Positions 16,487 through 25,218 of a stretch of DNA of 60,938 nt are shown here, piece after piece (the stretch's first letter is position 1; every line of letters starts with the position of its first letter). The stretch lies in NCBI GenBank assembly GCA_000433355.1, contig FR893120.1, positions 1-60,938 on the forward strand, in the 5' to 3' direction. The position numbers and the translations under genes are program-made. The DNA comes from Alistipes sp. CAG:435. Its GTDB lineage: Bacteria; Bacteroidota; Bacteroidia; Bacteroidales; UBA932. The notes beneath the pieces are model-generated. The model was not told where the DNA came from. It worked only from the letters and a program-made list of their open reading frames with translations, and ran no database searches.

Positions 16487-17845
16487 ATGGATGCATTGAA
16501 CAAAGAGATGCTGCGTTTGGCTCTGCCGAGCATTCTCGCCAACCTGACCGTTCCGTTGGTCGGGATGGTGGACATCGCGGTGGCCGGCCATCTGGACACA
16601 TCCGCTGCGGCTTTGATCGGCGGAATCTCAGTAGGCTCCCTGATGTTCGACCTGCTGTACTGGAACTTCGGATTCCTGCGGGCGGGGACCGGCGGAATGA
16701 CGGCCCAGGCTTTCGGGCGGCAGGACTGGGACGATTGCGTCGGCAACCTTACGAGGGGAGTCGGACTTGCGTTCATCATAGCCTTCGCCCTGCTCCTGAT
16801 CCAATGGCCCTTCCAGAAACTGATTTTCCTTTTCGTAGGCTGCTCTGAAGAAGTCCGTTCGCTTGCCCTTGAATATTTCTATATCCGCATCTGGGCGGCT
16901 CCTGCGACCCTCAGCCTGATGGCTTTCCGCGGTTGGTTCATCGGGATGCAGGACACGTTCAGTTCGATGTTGACCGATGTGATAGTCAACGTTGGCAATA
17001 TCCTCTTCAGCATCCTTCTGACCTTCGGAATCCCAGGAACAGCCTTTAATGGCCTTGGCTTCAAAGGAATAGCATTGGGAACAGTCGTGGCGCAATATTC
17101 AGGACTCCTTTTCGCCTCAGGACGTGTCGCTCTGAAATTCAGGAATATAACAGGAGGCGTATCGGCTTTGGACCTCAAGGCCGCTTTCAATGGCGACAAG
17201 GTCCGGAGATTCTTCTCCGTCAACCGTGACCTTTTCATCCGCTCGGTCTGCCTGATAATCGTCTATTTGGCATTCACTGCCATCTCCGCCCGTTTCGGAG
17301 ACGTGTTGTTGGCCTCCTGTGCGATCATGCTGAAGCTTCTTTTGGTATTCTCCTATTTCACAGACGGTTTCGCTTTCGCAGGCGAGGCTCTCACCGGAAA
17401 GTTTGTTGGGGTCCGTTGGCCTCAGATGGTCCGGCGGACCGTGGACTACACATTCGGCTGGAGTATGGGAATCGGAGTCATATTCGTTTTCATCTATGCC
17501 GTCTTCGGAATGTCGATGGTTCGTCTTCTGACACCCGACGGCATCGTGGTCGAGGCAACCCGCGCCTTTATGCCGTGGCTCGTCCTCTTCCCTTTGGTAA
17601 GTTGCCCCGCCTTCACCTGGGACGGCATCTACACCGGAGCCACCGCCACCAAGGCGATGCGTGACTCCAACATCGGCTGCGTCGTCGCCTTCTTCGCCGT
17701 CTGGCTTCTGGGAATGTTCCTCTTAAGGCCAAAAGGAACAGCCGCCGCCCACCTCCTCTTCGCCGCCTACTACGCTCACGTCATCTTCCGCTCCCTCTAC
17801 CAGACCTTCTGTTATCGTAAAGCCATCCTCGCCCCTATCCTGTAG
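16487..17845 (+). CDS. MATE family multidrug/cation efflux transporter
   Basis: This 452-residue membrane protein has twelve hydrophobic segments in two homologous halves, with the MATE opening (LALPSILANLTVPLVGMVDIAVAGHL) and GMTAQAFGR in the first half. It exports drugs or metabolites using a Na+ or H+ gradient. I start it at 16487; an upstream non-homologous extension is possible in frame but includes the promoter box. Its 3' end, including the stop codon, is duplicated downstream at 17887-17923. Confidence 0.9.
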   Translation: MDALNKEMLRLALPSILANLTVPLVGMVDIAVAGHLDTSAAALIGGISVGSLMFDLLYWNFGFLRAGTGGMTAQAFGRQDWDDCVGNLTRGVGLAFIIAFALLLIQWPFQKLIFLFVGCSEEVRSLALEYFYIRIWAAPATLSLMAFRGWFIGMQDTFSSMLTDVIVNVGNILFSILLTFGIPGTAFNGLGFKGIALGTVVAQYSGLLFASGRVALKFRNITGGVSALDLKAAFNGDKVRRFFSVNRDLFIRSVCLIIVYLAFTAISARFGDVLLASCAIMLKLLLVFSYFTDGFAFAGEALTGKFVGVRWPQMVRRTVDYTFGWSMGIGVIFVFIYAVFGMSMVRLLTPDGIVVEATRAFMPWLVLFPLVSCPAFTWDGIYTGATATKAMRDSNIGCVVAFFAVWLLGMFLLRPKGTAAAHLLFAAYYAHVIFRSLYQTFCYRKAILAPIL

Positions 17846-17923
17846 TCTGGCTGCACCTATCGCTTCCATTCCTTCTTCGCTTCAAGAGCCATCCTCGCCC
17901 CTATCCTGTAGTCTGGCTGCACC
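17821..17923. repeat. direct duplication of the MATE gene 3' end
   Basis: A 37-bp sequence at 17821-17857, which holds the last eight sense codons and stop, is repeated exactly at 17887-17923, separated by 29 bp. The offset is 66 bp, a multiple of three, but the stop codon in the first copy keeps the second copy untranslated. Confidence 0.9.
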
Positions 17924-18166
17924 CTTTGGAGACGAAAAGAGGAGAATACGTTGAGGCTGACCCAAAAGGTCAGCCCCCTTCATGCATTTCAACCCCCAGT
18001 CACTCCGTGACAGCCCCTGAGGGGCATGGGGAAAGGATTCCCCAACCCACTTCGGGCGCTTTGCTCCGAGTCTTGTGGCTTTTGAGTCAGCCTTATCAAA
18101 AAAGACCGGAAGTGTTGCATGATAATGGATCCAGCGCAGGCCTGATGTTCATAATCCCGTAAAGGA
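17924..18166. other. convergent-gene spacer packed with short hairpins
   Basis: There is no gene here. GGCTGACC / GGTCAGCC (17954-17974) forms a stable hairpin that could end MATE transcription, although no T-tract follows. Three more lie head to tail: GTCAC-tcc-GTGAC (17998-18010), GCCCC-tga-GGGGC (18012-18024) and GGGGAA-agga-TTCCCC (18027-18042). The rest shows nothing recognisable. Confidence 0.6.
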
Positions 18167-19648
18167 TTAGCGTTTCCTGAAATATTTCCCGACAACGGGG
18201 AGGGAGGAGAGGGGGAAGTCGCGCTTGATGATCACGGCGCAGAAGGCGAGGATCAGGACGGTGTTGATTCCGATGGCGGGCCAGGTGGAGAGATGAACGT
18301 TGGCGCAGGACATACATACATACAGGATCACGGCCAGACAAACGTACATTACGATGTCCTTGAGGGGGTACTTGATCGGGTACTTTTTCTGACCGACTAT
18401 GTAGGACAGGACCATCGCGGCTCCGTAGCCGGCGAAACCGGCCCAGGCGCAGGCCATATAACTGAACTTAGGGATGAACATAATATTCACTCCGAACAGC
18501 ACGAGGCATCCGATTCCGGAGAACAACGCACCCCAAAGTGTCTGGTCTGTAAGCTTGTACCAGAACGAAAGGTTGAAATAGATTCCCATCATGATCTCAG
18601 CGGCCATCACGATCGGCACGACCTTGAGGCCCTCCCAATAGCTTGGACCGATGATGTATTTCAGGATATTCATATACCCTATGACGCAAAGGAACGCAAG
18701 GAGGGTGAATATGATGAAGTACTTCATCGCCTTGGCGTACATCTCCTTGCTGTTCTTGTCCGCCGCGCTGCCGAACACGAACGGCTCGTAGGCATAGCGG
18801 AAAGCCTGGGTGATCATCGCCATTATCATCGCGATCTTGATGCTGGCCCCGTAGATGCCAAGAGGCACGGACGAGCCTTCCCCATAGATGAACGGGAATA
18901 TGATCTGCGAACCGCTCTGGTTGAGGATTCCGGCGATTCCAAGCACAAGGATCGGCCAGCTGTAGCCAAGCATCCTTTTCAGTAGTCTGCCGTCGAATCC
19001 GAACTTGAATCCGCGCAGTTCCTTCCAGAAGAAAAGGGTGATGAACGCTGTGCAGAACAGATTGATATAGAACACATAACCTACATCAAGCCCGCCATCG
19101 TAAATCCCGAACGGATTCGCTTCCAGTTTCGGAAGGATCACAAAATAAGCGAGATTCAGGAATATATTCAATCCGATGAAGAGTAGTTTTAACGCGGCGA
19201 ACTTCAGAGGACGCTTCTTGAGCCTGAGGTACGAGAACGGAATGCACTGGAAGGCGTCGATCGCCACCGTGGCGGTCATAGCCCAGACGTAGGACGGATG
19301 CCCGGCATAGCCAAGGGCGGATGAGATCGGCTTTATGAAAAGCACCACGAGTCCGGCGAACAGCACCGAAGTCGTCAGCACCGAGGTCAGGATCGTGGAA
19401 TATACCTTGTCCGGATTCTCGCCTTCCTTGTTGGAGAATCTGAAGAATGTGGTCTCCATCCCATAGGTCAGGATCACCAGCAGCAGAGCCGTGTAGGCGT
19501 ACAGGTTCGTCACCACACCATAGTCACCGCTTGACGAGGCGATGACGTGTGTGTAAAGCGGGACGAGAAGGTAGTTGAGGAACCTTCCTATTATGCTGCT
19601 GAGGCCGTAGATCGCGGTGTCCTTGGCCAATGACTTCAGATTCGCCAT
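18167..19648 (-). CDS. polysaccharide/oligosaccharide flippase (Wzx, MOP superfamily)
   Basis: This 493-residue membrane protein has about 14 hydrophobic helices and the family start (LKSLAKDTAIYGLSSIIGRFLNYLLVPLYT). It also has a GYSWPILVLGIAGILNQSGS central stretch. It resembles the lipopolysaccharide-biosynthesis flippases that move lipid-linked glycans across the inner membrane. It stands alone, with an SGNH hydrolase upstream on the same strand across a REP-containing gap of 112 bp. It is distinct from the second flippase at 54184. Confidence 0.88.
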   Translation of the reverse strand: MANLKSLAKDTAIYGLSSIIGRFLNYLLVPLYTHVIASSSGDYGVVTNLYAYTALLLVILTYGMETTFFRFSNKEGENPDKVYSTILTSVLTTSVLFAGLVVLFIKPISSALGYAGHPSYVWAMTATVAIDAFQCIPFSYLRLKKRPLKFAALKLLFIGLNIFLNLAYFVILPKLEANPFGIYDGGLDVGYVFYINLFCTAFITLFFWKELRGFKFGFDGRLLKRMLGYSWPILVLGIAGILNQSGSQIIFPFIYGEGSSVPLGIYGASIKIAMIMAMITQAFRYAYEPFVFGSAADKNSKEMYAKAMKYFIIFTLLAFLCVIGYMNILKYIIGPSYWEGLKVVPIVMAAEIMMGIYFNLSFWYKLTDQTLWGALFSGIGCLVLFGVNIMFIPKFSYMACAWAGFAGYGAAMVLSYIVGQKKYPIKYPLKDIVMYVCLAVILYVCMSCANVHLSTWPAIGINTVLILAFCAVIIKRDFPLSSLPVVGKYFRKR

Positions 19649-19678
19649 TCTATGTTAATTTCAATATTACTCTTTCCG

Positions 19679-19753
19679 GTCACCGAGCTTGTTACTCCGG
19701 TCACCGAGCTTGTCGAAGTGGCGGGAAGAGTTGCTTCGACAGGCTCAGCAACC
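19679..19753. repeat. REP-like palindromic repeat cluster
   Basis: A GGTCACCGAGCTTGT unit occurs twice in tandem (19679-19693 and 19699-19713). The second copy pairs with GTTGCTTCGACAGGCTCAGCAACC (19730-19753) as an inverted repeat. The same GAGCTTGTCGAAG core appears at 26352, 31766, 43181 and 44705. Confidence 0.8.
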
Positions 19754-19760
19754 AATGAAA

Positions 19761-20852
19761 TCACCTGATTCCGTACTTCTTGAGAATCTTCATGATAGGC
19801 TTCCTGATGGACTCGGCCCAAAGGGTGTAGCCATAATCTGACGGATGCGTTCCGTCCACAGAGGTCTCGTGGTTTGGAGCCGTCGCGCAGGTCGCGGTCA
19901 CGAAATAGACATCCGGATATTTCTTCACCGCTATATTCATAAGACTGTCAACCACTTCCATTCTGCGTCCCTCGCCCTTGTCGCTGCTCGTGTTGAAGTT
20001 GCGGCTCTCCCTGTAGATGGTCTTCTGGAAGATCATCGGGACTCCCGGATGAGCGGCCTGAACCTTCTCGATGAACGGGAACAGCCTCTCCTTGATCTGC
20101 TCCGGAGTCGGGTTGGAGAACGAGTCGAACACGAATGCGTCCACGTCGGCGGCGCAAAGCACGTCCGCGAAATATGGCTGGAGCTTGCAGTTGCCGCTGC
20201 ATCCGAGGCTCAGGAACTGGAGTCCGGTCATTCTGGAAAGCTGATCCGGGTAGGACATCCCGGCTCTGGAAGTGCTGATTCCGTGCGTGAAGCTGGATCC
20301 GAATATTCCGATCCTGTGACGGAAAGGATTATCGATGGCCTCGATGACAGCACCTTCGTTGACACCGATCTGGATGGACTTCTCCTCGCTCAGGATAGGC
20401 AGGTACATAAGGCACTCGTGCATGGAACCGTCCAGATTGCCGATAAGCACGACATTGTCGTCCGGTTTCTGGTCGTGCGTCACCTTGGAGGCGGCCCAGA
20501 GCCACTTTCCGTCTTTCTTTATGTAAAGGTCATAGCCTCTTGCCGCAAGTCCTCCGGTGTTGGTCGGGAACCCTCTGTCAAGGTATTTGGTCTTGACCGT
20601 TATGGTCTTGGAATCCGTCCTGAACGCCACGGAAAGGCCGGCGGACATTCTGACCTGCTTGTTCTCACCGGGTGTGAACCCTTTGAACCTCACCGTGTCA
20701 ACCCTATGGTAAGGATTAGGCGTGTCGGTCATAAGTTTGCCGACCATAGTCAGGTCGGACGCCTCGGTGAAATTGTACTTCACCGGATTTTTCTGCGCGG
20801 ACATCGTCACTGCCGCGAGCGACAACATCAAGATTGCGATTGTTTTTCTCAT
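19761..20852 (-). CDS. SGNH/GDSL-family hydrolase, secreted
   Basis: The start at 20852 gives a 363-residue protein with a signal peptide (MRKTIAILMLSLAAVTMSAQ). An N-terminal beta-sandwich of about 150 residues comes before the SGNH catalytic domain. Block I is GIFGSSFTHG (nucleophile Ser), the oxyanion glycine lies in SLGCSGNCKLQP, and the Asp/His pair is in DGTHPSDYGY. Family members hydrolyse ester bonds, often acetyl groups on polysaccharides or lipids; the N-terminal module is seen in acetyl-xylan-type esterases. A MITE sits 15 bp upstream of the start codon, in the leader or promoter. Confidence 0.8.
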   Translation of the reverse strand: MRKTIAILMLSLAAVTMSAQKNPVKYNFTEASDLTMVGKLMTDTPNPYHRVDTVRFKGFTPGENKQVRMSAGLSVAFRTDSKTITVKTKYLDRGFPTNTGGLAARGYDLYIKKDGKWLWAASKVTHDQKPDDNVVLIGNLDGSMHECLMYLPILSEEKSIQIGVNEGAVIEAIDNPFRHRIGIFGSSFTHGISTSRAGMSYPDQLSRMTGLQFLSLGCSGNCKLQPYFADVLCAADVDAFVFDSFSNPTPEQIKERLFPFIEKVQAAHPGVPMIFQKTIYRESRNFNTSSDKGEGRRMEVVDSLMNIAVKKYPDVYFVTATCATAPNHETSVDGTHPSDYGYTLWAESIRKPIMKILKKYGIR

Positions 20853-20867
20853 ATTGTTTTGATATTT

Positions 20868-20966
20868 GAGCCCACTTGAAATAGTGCCATTTGCCACATT
20901 TTACCCCTTACAGAAGTATCTGCGAGGCACATGTTTTTCAAAAAAACGACTTTTTCAAGTGGACTC
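20868..20966. mobile_element. MITE family B, copy 2 (99 bp)
   Basis: The ends GAGCCCACTTGAAA and TTTCAAGTGGACTC are inverted. The interior matches copy 1 at 12349-12446. ATATTT flanks both ends (20862-20867 and 20967-20972), a possible 6-bp target duplication. The insertion lies directly upstream of the SGNH hydrolase start. Confidence 0.8.
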
Positions 20967-20972
20967 ATATTT

Positions 20973-21210
20973 ATTAATTTACTATATCATCTAAGGGGTG
21001 GTGGCTTTCGATGCCATAGCCTTGGATATTCGCAAGAACAAAATTAGAACTTTTTTCGGTTTTAGTAAGCGTTAAGTAATCATTTTCGCAGAGCGGAGCG
21101 GAGTGGTGGTGTGTCGTGGCATTTAACTGTATGATAGTGAGAAGAATAATGGTTTTCGTGGTCGCAAAAGTCGCACCACGAAAATGGCTATTTCTTTGAT
21201 AATTAGGTTG
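20973..21210. other. intergenic region with 10-bp hairpin
   Basis: No gene is seen. TTTTCGTGGT (21153-21162) and ACCACGAAAA (21175-21184) form a perfect stem. Its right arm begins a near-repeat: CACGAAAATGGCTATTTCTTTG, then CACGCAAAAAATGGCTATCTTTG around the promoter box, which may be an operator pair for the antiporter gene. Confidence 0.5.
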
Positions 21211-21241
21211 TTGTCTGCCACGCAAAAAATGGCTATCTTTG
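21211..21241 (+). promoter_or_regulatory. promoter of organophosphate antiporter gene
   Basis: TTG (21211-21213), a 20-bp spacer and TATCTTTG (21234-21241) match the Bacteroidota consensus. They predict a leader of about 90 nt before the ATG at 21339. Confidence 0.7.
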
Positions 21242-21338
21242 CAAGGTTGAATGGCTGTCCTGATTTGCCTGGAATGTTTTTCTGAAACGAAAGATGTTCA
21301 ACTATCGACAGGCGGATCAAGATGGCTCCTGAATATTT

Positions 21339-22682
21339 ATGAGTCTATATTCATTCTATAGGATATCGAAGCCCTCGGAGGAGAAGATAGCTTCAGAAAA
21401 GGTAGAAGGGGAGTACAAGCGTCTGCGGGGGCTCACTTTCTGGGGTGTGACAGGGGCTTACGCTCTCTATTACGTCTGCCGGATGGCGATGAGCGTGGTG
21501 AAGCAGCCGTTGATTGATGAAGGAATATTCACGGCCGCGCAGCTTGGCATCATCGGCTCGGCATTCTATTTCGTCTATGCTTTCGGCAAGTTCACCAACG
21601 GATTCATCGCTGATTATTGCAACGTGCGCCGTTTTATGGCGACCGGGCTTCTGATTTCCACCGTTGTCAATCTGCTGATGGGTGTGCTTGGTTTGCTCCA
21701 AGGGTGGACGGGGACTTCCACGATGCTGCTGTTCATCGTGTTCGCCGTCATCTGGGGAGTCAACGGTTTCTGCCAGTCTATGGGGGCACCTCCGGGAGTC
21801 ATCAGCCTTTCGCGCTGGTTTCCACTTGACCGCCGAGGCACATATTACAGCATATTCAGCGCCACGCCATATTTGGGTAAGTCTCTATCGGTCTTTGTTT
21901 TAGGACTTGTTGTCGGGTGGATCGGCTGGGAGTGCGGATTCATCTTCTCCGCTGTGGCGGGAGTCATCGGCTCGGTGATGATCCTTCTGATGGTCTCGGA
22001 CACTCCGGAAAGCCGTGGCCTTCCTTCCGTTCAGAAACTGGCCGGCGAGAAACCTCAGAAGGCTGACTCGATGCCAATCAAGGAACTTCAGAAAAAGGTT
22101 GTCCGGCATCCGGGAATATGGATAATCGCCCTTTCGAGCGCGTTCGTGTACATCACCCAGCACGCCGTCAGCGAGTGGGGGGTGCTGTTCCTCCAGAAGG
22201 GCAAAGGCTTTTCGCTGGCCGGGGCCACTCAGATCATAGCGTTCTCCGAGGCTTTCGGAATAGCCGGTACCGTGCTTGCCGGGTGGCTTTCGGACAAAGT
22301 ATTCAAAGGGAACCGCTTCATTCCTGTGCTGATTTCCGGGCTGCTTTGCCTGCTGTCGCTCGGGGCCTTCCTTTTCACCGGCGGAGGATATTCATTGAAT
22401 ATCATCTACGTGTCGGTATTTAGCCTGGCGATTGGTGTGGTCTATTGCACGGTAGCCGGCTTGATGGCTCTTGACATCGTGCCGCGCAAGGCCACCGGGG
22501 CGGCTCTTGGAATGGTCGGTCTGGCCAGCTATGCCGCCGCCGGAATCCAGAACATCGTCAGCGGTATAATGATAGACGGGAACGATTTCAATTTCGCCCC
22601 CGTCTCCGTCTTCTGGATTGCCGCCTGTCTCCTCAGCTTCCTTATTCCTGTCCTTTCTTGGAAATCTCTACGTCGGCGGTAG
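21339..22682 (+). CDS. organophosphate:phosphate antiporter (OPA family, GlpT/UhpT-like)
   Basis: This 447-residue MFS transporter has twelve hydrophobic segments. The OPA family stretches are present: YALYYVCRMAMSVVKQPLI in helix 1, GFIADYCNVRRFMATGL in the loop 2-3, and GVNGFCQSMGAPPGVISLSRWF in helix 4-5. It exchanges inorganic phosphate for glycerol-3-phosphate or a hexose phosphate across the inner membrane. No glycerol or hexose-phosphate sensor genes are adjacent, so the substrate is open. Confidence 0.88.
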   Translation: MSLYSFYRISKPSEEKIASEKVEGEYKRLRGLTFWGVTGAYALYYVCRMAMSVVKQPLIDEGIFTAAQLGIIGSAFYFVYAFGKFTNGFIADYCNVRRFMATGLLISTVVNLLMGVLGLLQGWTGTSTMLLFIVFAVIWGVNGFCQSMGAPPGVISLSRWFPLDRRGTYYSIFSATPYLGKSLSVFVLGLVVGWIGWECGFIFSAVAGVIGSVMILLMVSDTPESRGLPSVQKLAGEKPQKADSMPIKELQKKVVRHPGIWIIALSSAFVYITQHAVSEWGVLFLQKGKGFSLAGATQIIAFSEAFGIAGTVLAGWLSDKVFKGNRFIPVLISGLLCLLSLGAFLFTGGGYSLNIIYVSVFSLAIGVVYCTVAGLMALDIVPRKATGAALGMVGLASYAAAGIQNIVSGIMIDGNDFNFAPVSVFWIAACLLSFLIPVLSWKSLRRR

Positions 22683-22688
22683 GGTAGA

Positions 22689-23990
22689 TCAGATTTTAAC
22701 CACGTGCCAGTGCGGCCCGAAGCGCTCGAACGAGGCGCGGTCAAGCATCTCACGGTCGTCCGGGTGGGCGATGCTGATGAGGAGCTTGGCGCGCTCCTGA
22801 AGTGACTTGCCGTACAGATCCACGGCTCCATATTCAGTGATTATCCAGTGAGCGTCGGCGCGCGGGGTGACCACTCCGGCACCAGGGTTCAGGAACGGGA
22901 CGATCTTCGCCTTGCCCTTGTTCGTGCGGGAAGCGAAGGCCGTCATCGACACTCCGCCCTCGGACATAGACGCACCCTTCACAAAATCCAGCTGGCCGCC
23001 GGTTCCGGAGAATATCCTCGTTCCGATCGAGTCTGCGCAGATCTGGCCTGTCAGGTCCACCTCGGTGGCTGAATTGATGGCCATCATATTCGGGTTCTGG
23101 CAGATCACCCACGGATCGTTGACGTACTTGATGTCCTTCATCAGCACATCCGGATTGTGGTCGATGAATGAATATACCTCCTGAGAGCCCAGAAGGAAGG
23201 AAGCGACGATCTTGCCCTTGTCGATCTTCTTGTTCGCTCCGTTCACGACACCTTTCTTTATAAGGCGCAGGATCCCGTCCGCGAACATCTCTGTGTGCAC
23301 ACCAAGATTTTTGTGGTCAGCAAGTTGCGCGGCCAGAGCGTTCGGCAGGGCACCGATTCCCATTTGGATGCAGGCTCCGTCCGGCACCAGTTCCGCGCAA
23401 TTCTTTCCAATCAGCACCTCAGTCGGTGTCGGCTCGGCAAAATCCTTGGAAACCAGCGGAGTGTCATCCTTGACAAGGTAGTCGAAAGTGTCAATCGGCA
23501 CGAGGTCTCCGTAGGCGAACGGCACGTGCGGATTCACGACAGCGATCTTCACACGTGCTGTCTCGATGGCCGCCAGCGAGCAATCCACCGAAGTTCCCAG
23601 TGACACCATTCCGTTCTCGTCCGGAGTGGACACCTGCACCAAAGCGGCTCCCAACTTGATGGCACCGCAGCGGTAAAGCTTTTGAGACTCACCCAGATGC
23701 ACCGGCAGATAGTCCGCGTACCCGGAATTCACGTTCGGGCGCACGTTCGGCCCTACGAAGAACCCCTGCTCAAAAAAGATCCCTGAATATTTCGGATCTG
23801 AATATGGAGCCGGCCCTTCGGTGTGGAAGTGGTGGAAATGCAGGTCCTCGACCTCTCCGGCCTCAGCCCTGCGCACAAGCGCGTCAACAAGAATATGCGG
23901 CACGCTCGCCACACTGCTCAAATGAATATGATCGCCCGACTTTATGGCCTTGACCGCCTCGTCGGCTGAAACGTAATGAATCTCTTTCAT
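22689..23990 (-). CDS. acetyl-CoA hydrolase/transferase family protein (4-hydroxybutyrate or acetate CoA-transferase type)
   Basis: This 433-residue enzyme of the CoA-transferase family I/acetyl-CoA hydrolase group has the family blocks IQMGIGALPNALAAQL, SATEVDLTGQICADSIG and GTGGQLDFVKGASMSEGG. The block with the expected catalytic glutamate is E-V-D-L-T-G-Q. It moves CoA between an acyl group and a small acid such as acetate, a fermentative energy-conservation step. I chose ATG at 23990 (MKEIHYVSADEAVKA); four more residues are possible upstream. It is convergent with the antiporter gene, only 6 bp apart. Confidence 0.87.
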   Translation of the reverse strand: MKEIHYVSADEAVKAIKSGDHIHLSSVASVPHILVDALVRRAEAGEVEDLHFHHFHTEGPAPYSDPKYSGIFFEQGFFVGPNVRPNVNSGYADYLPVHLGESQKLYRCGAIKLGAALVQVSTPDENGMVSLGTSVDCSLAAIETARVKIAVVNPHVPFAYGDLVPIDTFDYLVKDDTPLVSKDFAEPTPTEVLIGKNCAELVPDGACIQMGIGALPNALAAQLADHKNLGVHTEMFADGILRLIKKGVVNGANKKIDKGKIVASFLLGSQEVYSFIDHNPDVLMKDIKYVNDPWVICQNPNMMAINSATEVDLTGQICADSIGTRIFSGTGGQLDFVKGASMSEGGVSMTAFASRTNKGKAKIVPFLNPGAGVVTPRADAHWIITEYGAVDLYGKSLQERAKLLISIAHPDDREMLDRASFERFGPHWHVVKI

Positions 23991-24079
23991 TGTTATTAAC
24001 ATGTTTGCGGCGGCAAAGATAGTGCTTTTGAGAGTATATTCAAATTCCTGGTACGATAGCCACTTCCGTGGTCTGTCCG

Positions 24080-24161
24080 TTTCGGGTGTGGAAAGGGTGG
24101 TTTTTCACCCGGTAGTGTTGATTTTTCCGGTTTCGGGTGAGAAAGACGGTGTTTTGCACCC
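24080..24161. repeat. two direct repeats, each a hairpin
   Basis: TTTCGGGTG-x-G...TTTTTCACCCG (24080-24112) and TTTCGGGTGAG...TTTTGCACCCG (24131-24161) are imperfect direct repeats spaced 51 bp apart. Each can fold through CGGGTG/CACCCG. They lie between the diverging CoA-transferase and mazG genes, so they could be a shared operator or a pair of RNA hairpins in one leader. Confidence 0.5.
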
Positions 24162-24212
24162 GAAGCACTGAAGCGCTGTAGGAAACGCTGTGTGCATATT
24201 CAAAGATTTTAG

Positions 24213-24220
24213 TAATTTTG
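24213..24220 (+). promoter_or_regulatory. -7 box of mazG promoter
   Basis: TAATTTTG ends 6 bp before the ATG at 24227, predicting a nearly leaderless mRNA. A -33 element is not clear. Confidence 0.45.
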
Positions 24221-24226
24221 CAGGAT

Positions 24227-25045
24227 ATGATTAATAAGGAAAAGAAATTAAAGGCGTTCGAGCGGGCGTTGGACGTGATGGACAGGCTGCGGGCCGAATG
24301 TCCGTGGAACCACGCACAGACCATCGACACCCTCCGGCCTATGACGGTCGAGGAAGTCTATGAGCTCAGTGACGCCGTGATGAAGAAGGATGACGCCGCG
24401 CTTGAGAAAGAGCTCGGGGACGTGTTCCTTCACGTGATATTCTACGCCAAGATCGCCGAGGAGGAAGGCCGCTACGACATCGCCGATGTGATGGACAAAC
24501 TGTGTGAGAAGATGATCTACCGCCATCCCCACGTGTTCTCCACGACCAAAGTGGCCGACGCCGAGCAGGTCTCCGAGAACTGGGAGATGCTCAAGGCTAA
24601 GGAAAAAGGAGGCAACAAGCGTATCCTTTCCGGGATTCCGGACGCGATGCCTCCGATCCTGAAGGCGTTCTCGATGCAGGACAAGGCCCGCGGAGTCGGT
24701 TTCGACTGGGAGGAGAAGAGCCAGGTCTGGGACAAGGTCAAGGAGGAGCAGATGGAACTTCAGGCCGAGATGGACGCAATGGATTCCGCCACTACTGAGG
24801 AGGAGAGAAAAGCCGCCACAGACAGGGCCGAGGAGGAACTCGGGGACTTTATGTTCGCCACCATCAACGCCGCGAGGCTTTACGGCCTCAATCCCGACAC
24901 GGCCCTTAACCGTGCCTGCGACAAGTTCCGCCGCCGCTTCACCTACCTGGAAGAGAACACGATCCGCAAGGGCAAGGATCTTCATCAGATGACTCTCGCC
25001 GAGATGGACGAGATCTGGGACGAAGGGAAGGCTAAAGGACTGTAG
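24227..25045 (+). CDS. mazG: nucleoside triphosphate pyrophosphohydrolase MazG
   Basis: This 272-residue two-domain protein hydrolyses NTPs and dNTPs to monophosphates and pyrophosphate. The N-terminal MazG domain has LRAECPWNHAQTIDTLRPMTVEEVYEL and EKELGDVFLHVIFYAKIAEE (metal-binding E-x-x-E and E/D residues). The second domain repeats the fold, with EEELGDFMFATINAARLYG and RACDKFRRRFTYLEE. The length matches the family. ATG at 24227 is preferred over the TTG at 24218, which overlaps the promoter box. Confidence 0.93.
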   Translation: MINKEKKLKAFERALDVMDRLRAECPWNHAQTIDTLRPMTVEEVYELSDAVMKKDDAALEKELGDVFLHVIFYAKIAEEEGRYDIADVMDKLCEKMIYRHPHVFSTTKVADAEQVSENWEMLKAKEKGGNKRILSGIPDAMPPILKAFSMQDKARGVGFDWEEKSQVWDKVKEEQMELQAEMDAMDSATTEEERKAATDRAEEELGDFMFATINAARLYGLNPDTALNRACDKFRRRFTYLEENTIRKGKDLHQMTLAEMDEIWDEGKAKGL

Positions 25046-25092
25046 ATCTAAGCTTGCTTGAAGATATTCAGGCGGTCAAGAGGTCTTGGCGA

Positions 25093-25159
25093 CTTGTTTT
25101 GAGCAAATAATGTTACTCTCCAAATTAAAATTTGGATGCTCATATTTGTCCAAAACAAG
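25093..25159. repeat. nested hairpin overlapping promoter
   Basis: The outer arms CTTGTTTTGAGCAAATA (25093-25109) and TATTTGTCCAAAACAAG (25143-25159) pair with two mismatches. The inner stem CCAAATT-aa-AATTTGG (25120-25135) is perfect. The right outer arm contains the -33 TTTG of the next promoter, so folding or protein binding here could affect transcription. Confidence 0.6.
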
Positions 25160-25176
25160 ACTATTTCTTAAATTTG
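25145..25176 (+). promoter_or_regulatory. promoter of GNAT-like gene
   Basis: TTTG (25145-25148), a 20-bp spacer and TAAATTTG (25169-25176) match the Bacteroidota consensus exactly, 43 bp upstream of the ATG at 25219. Confidence 0.7.
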
Positions 25177-25218
25177 TGGATGTCTTCCTGAGAAGGAAGT
25201 GTTGTAGAATGGATACTT

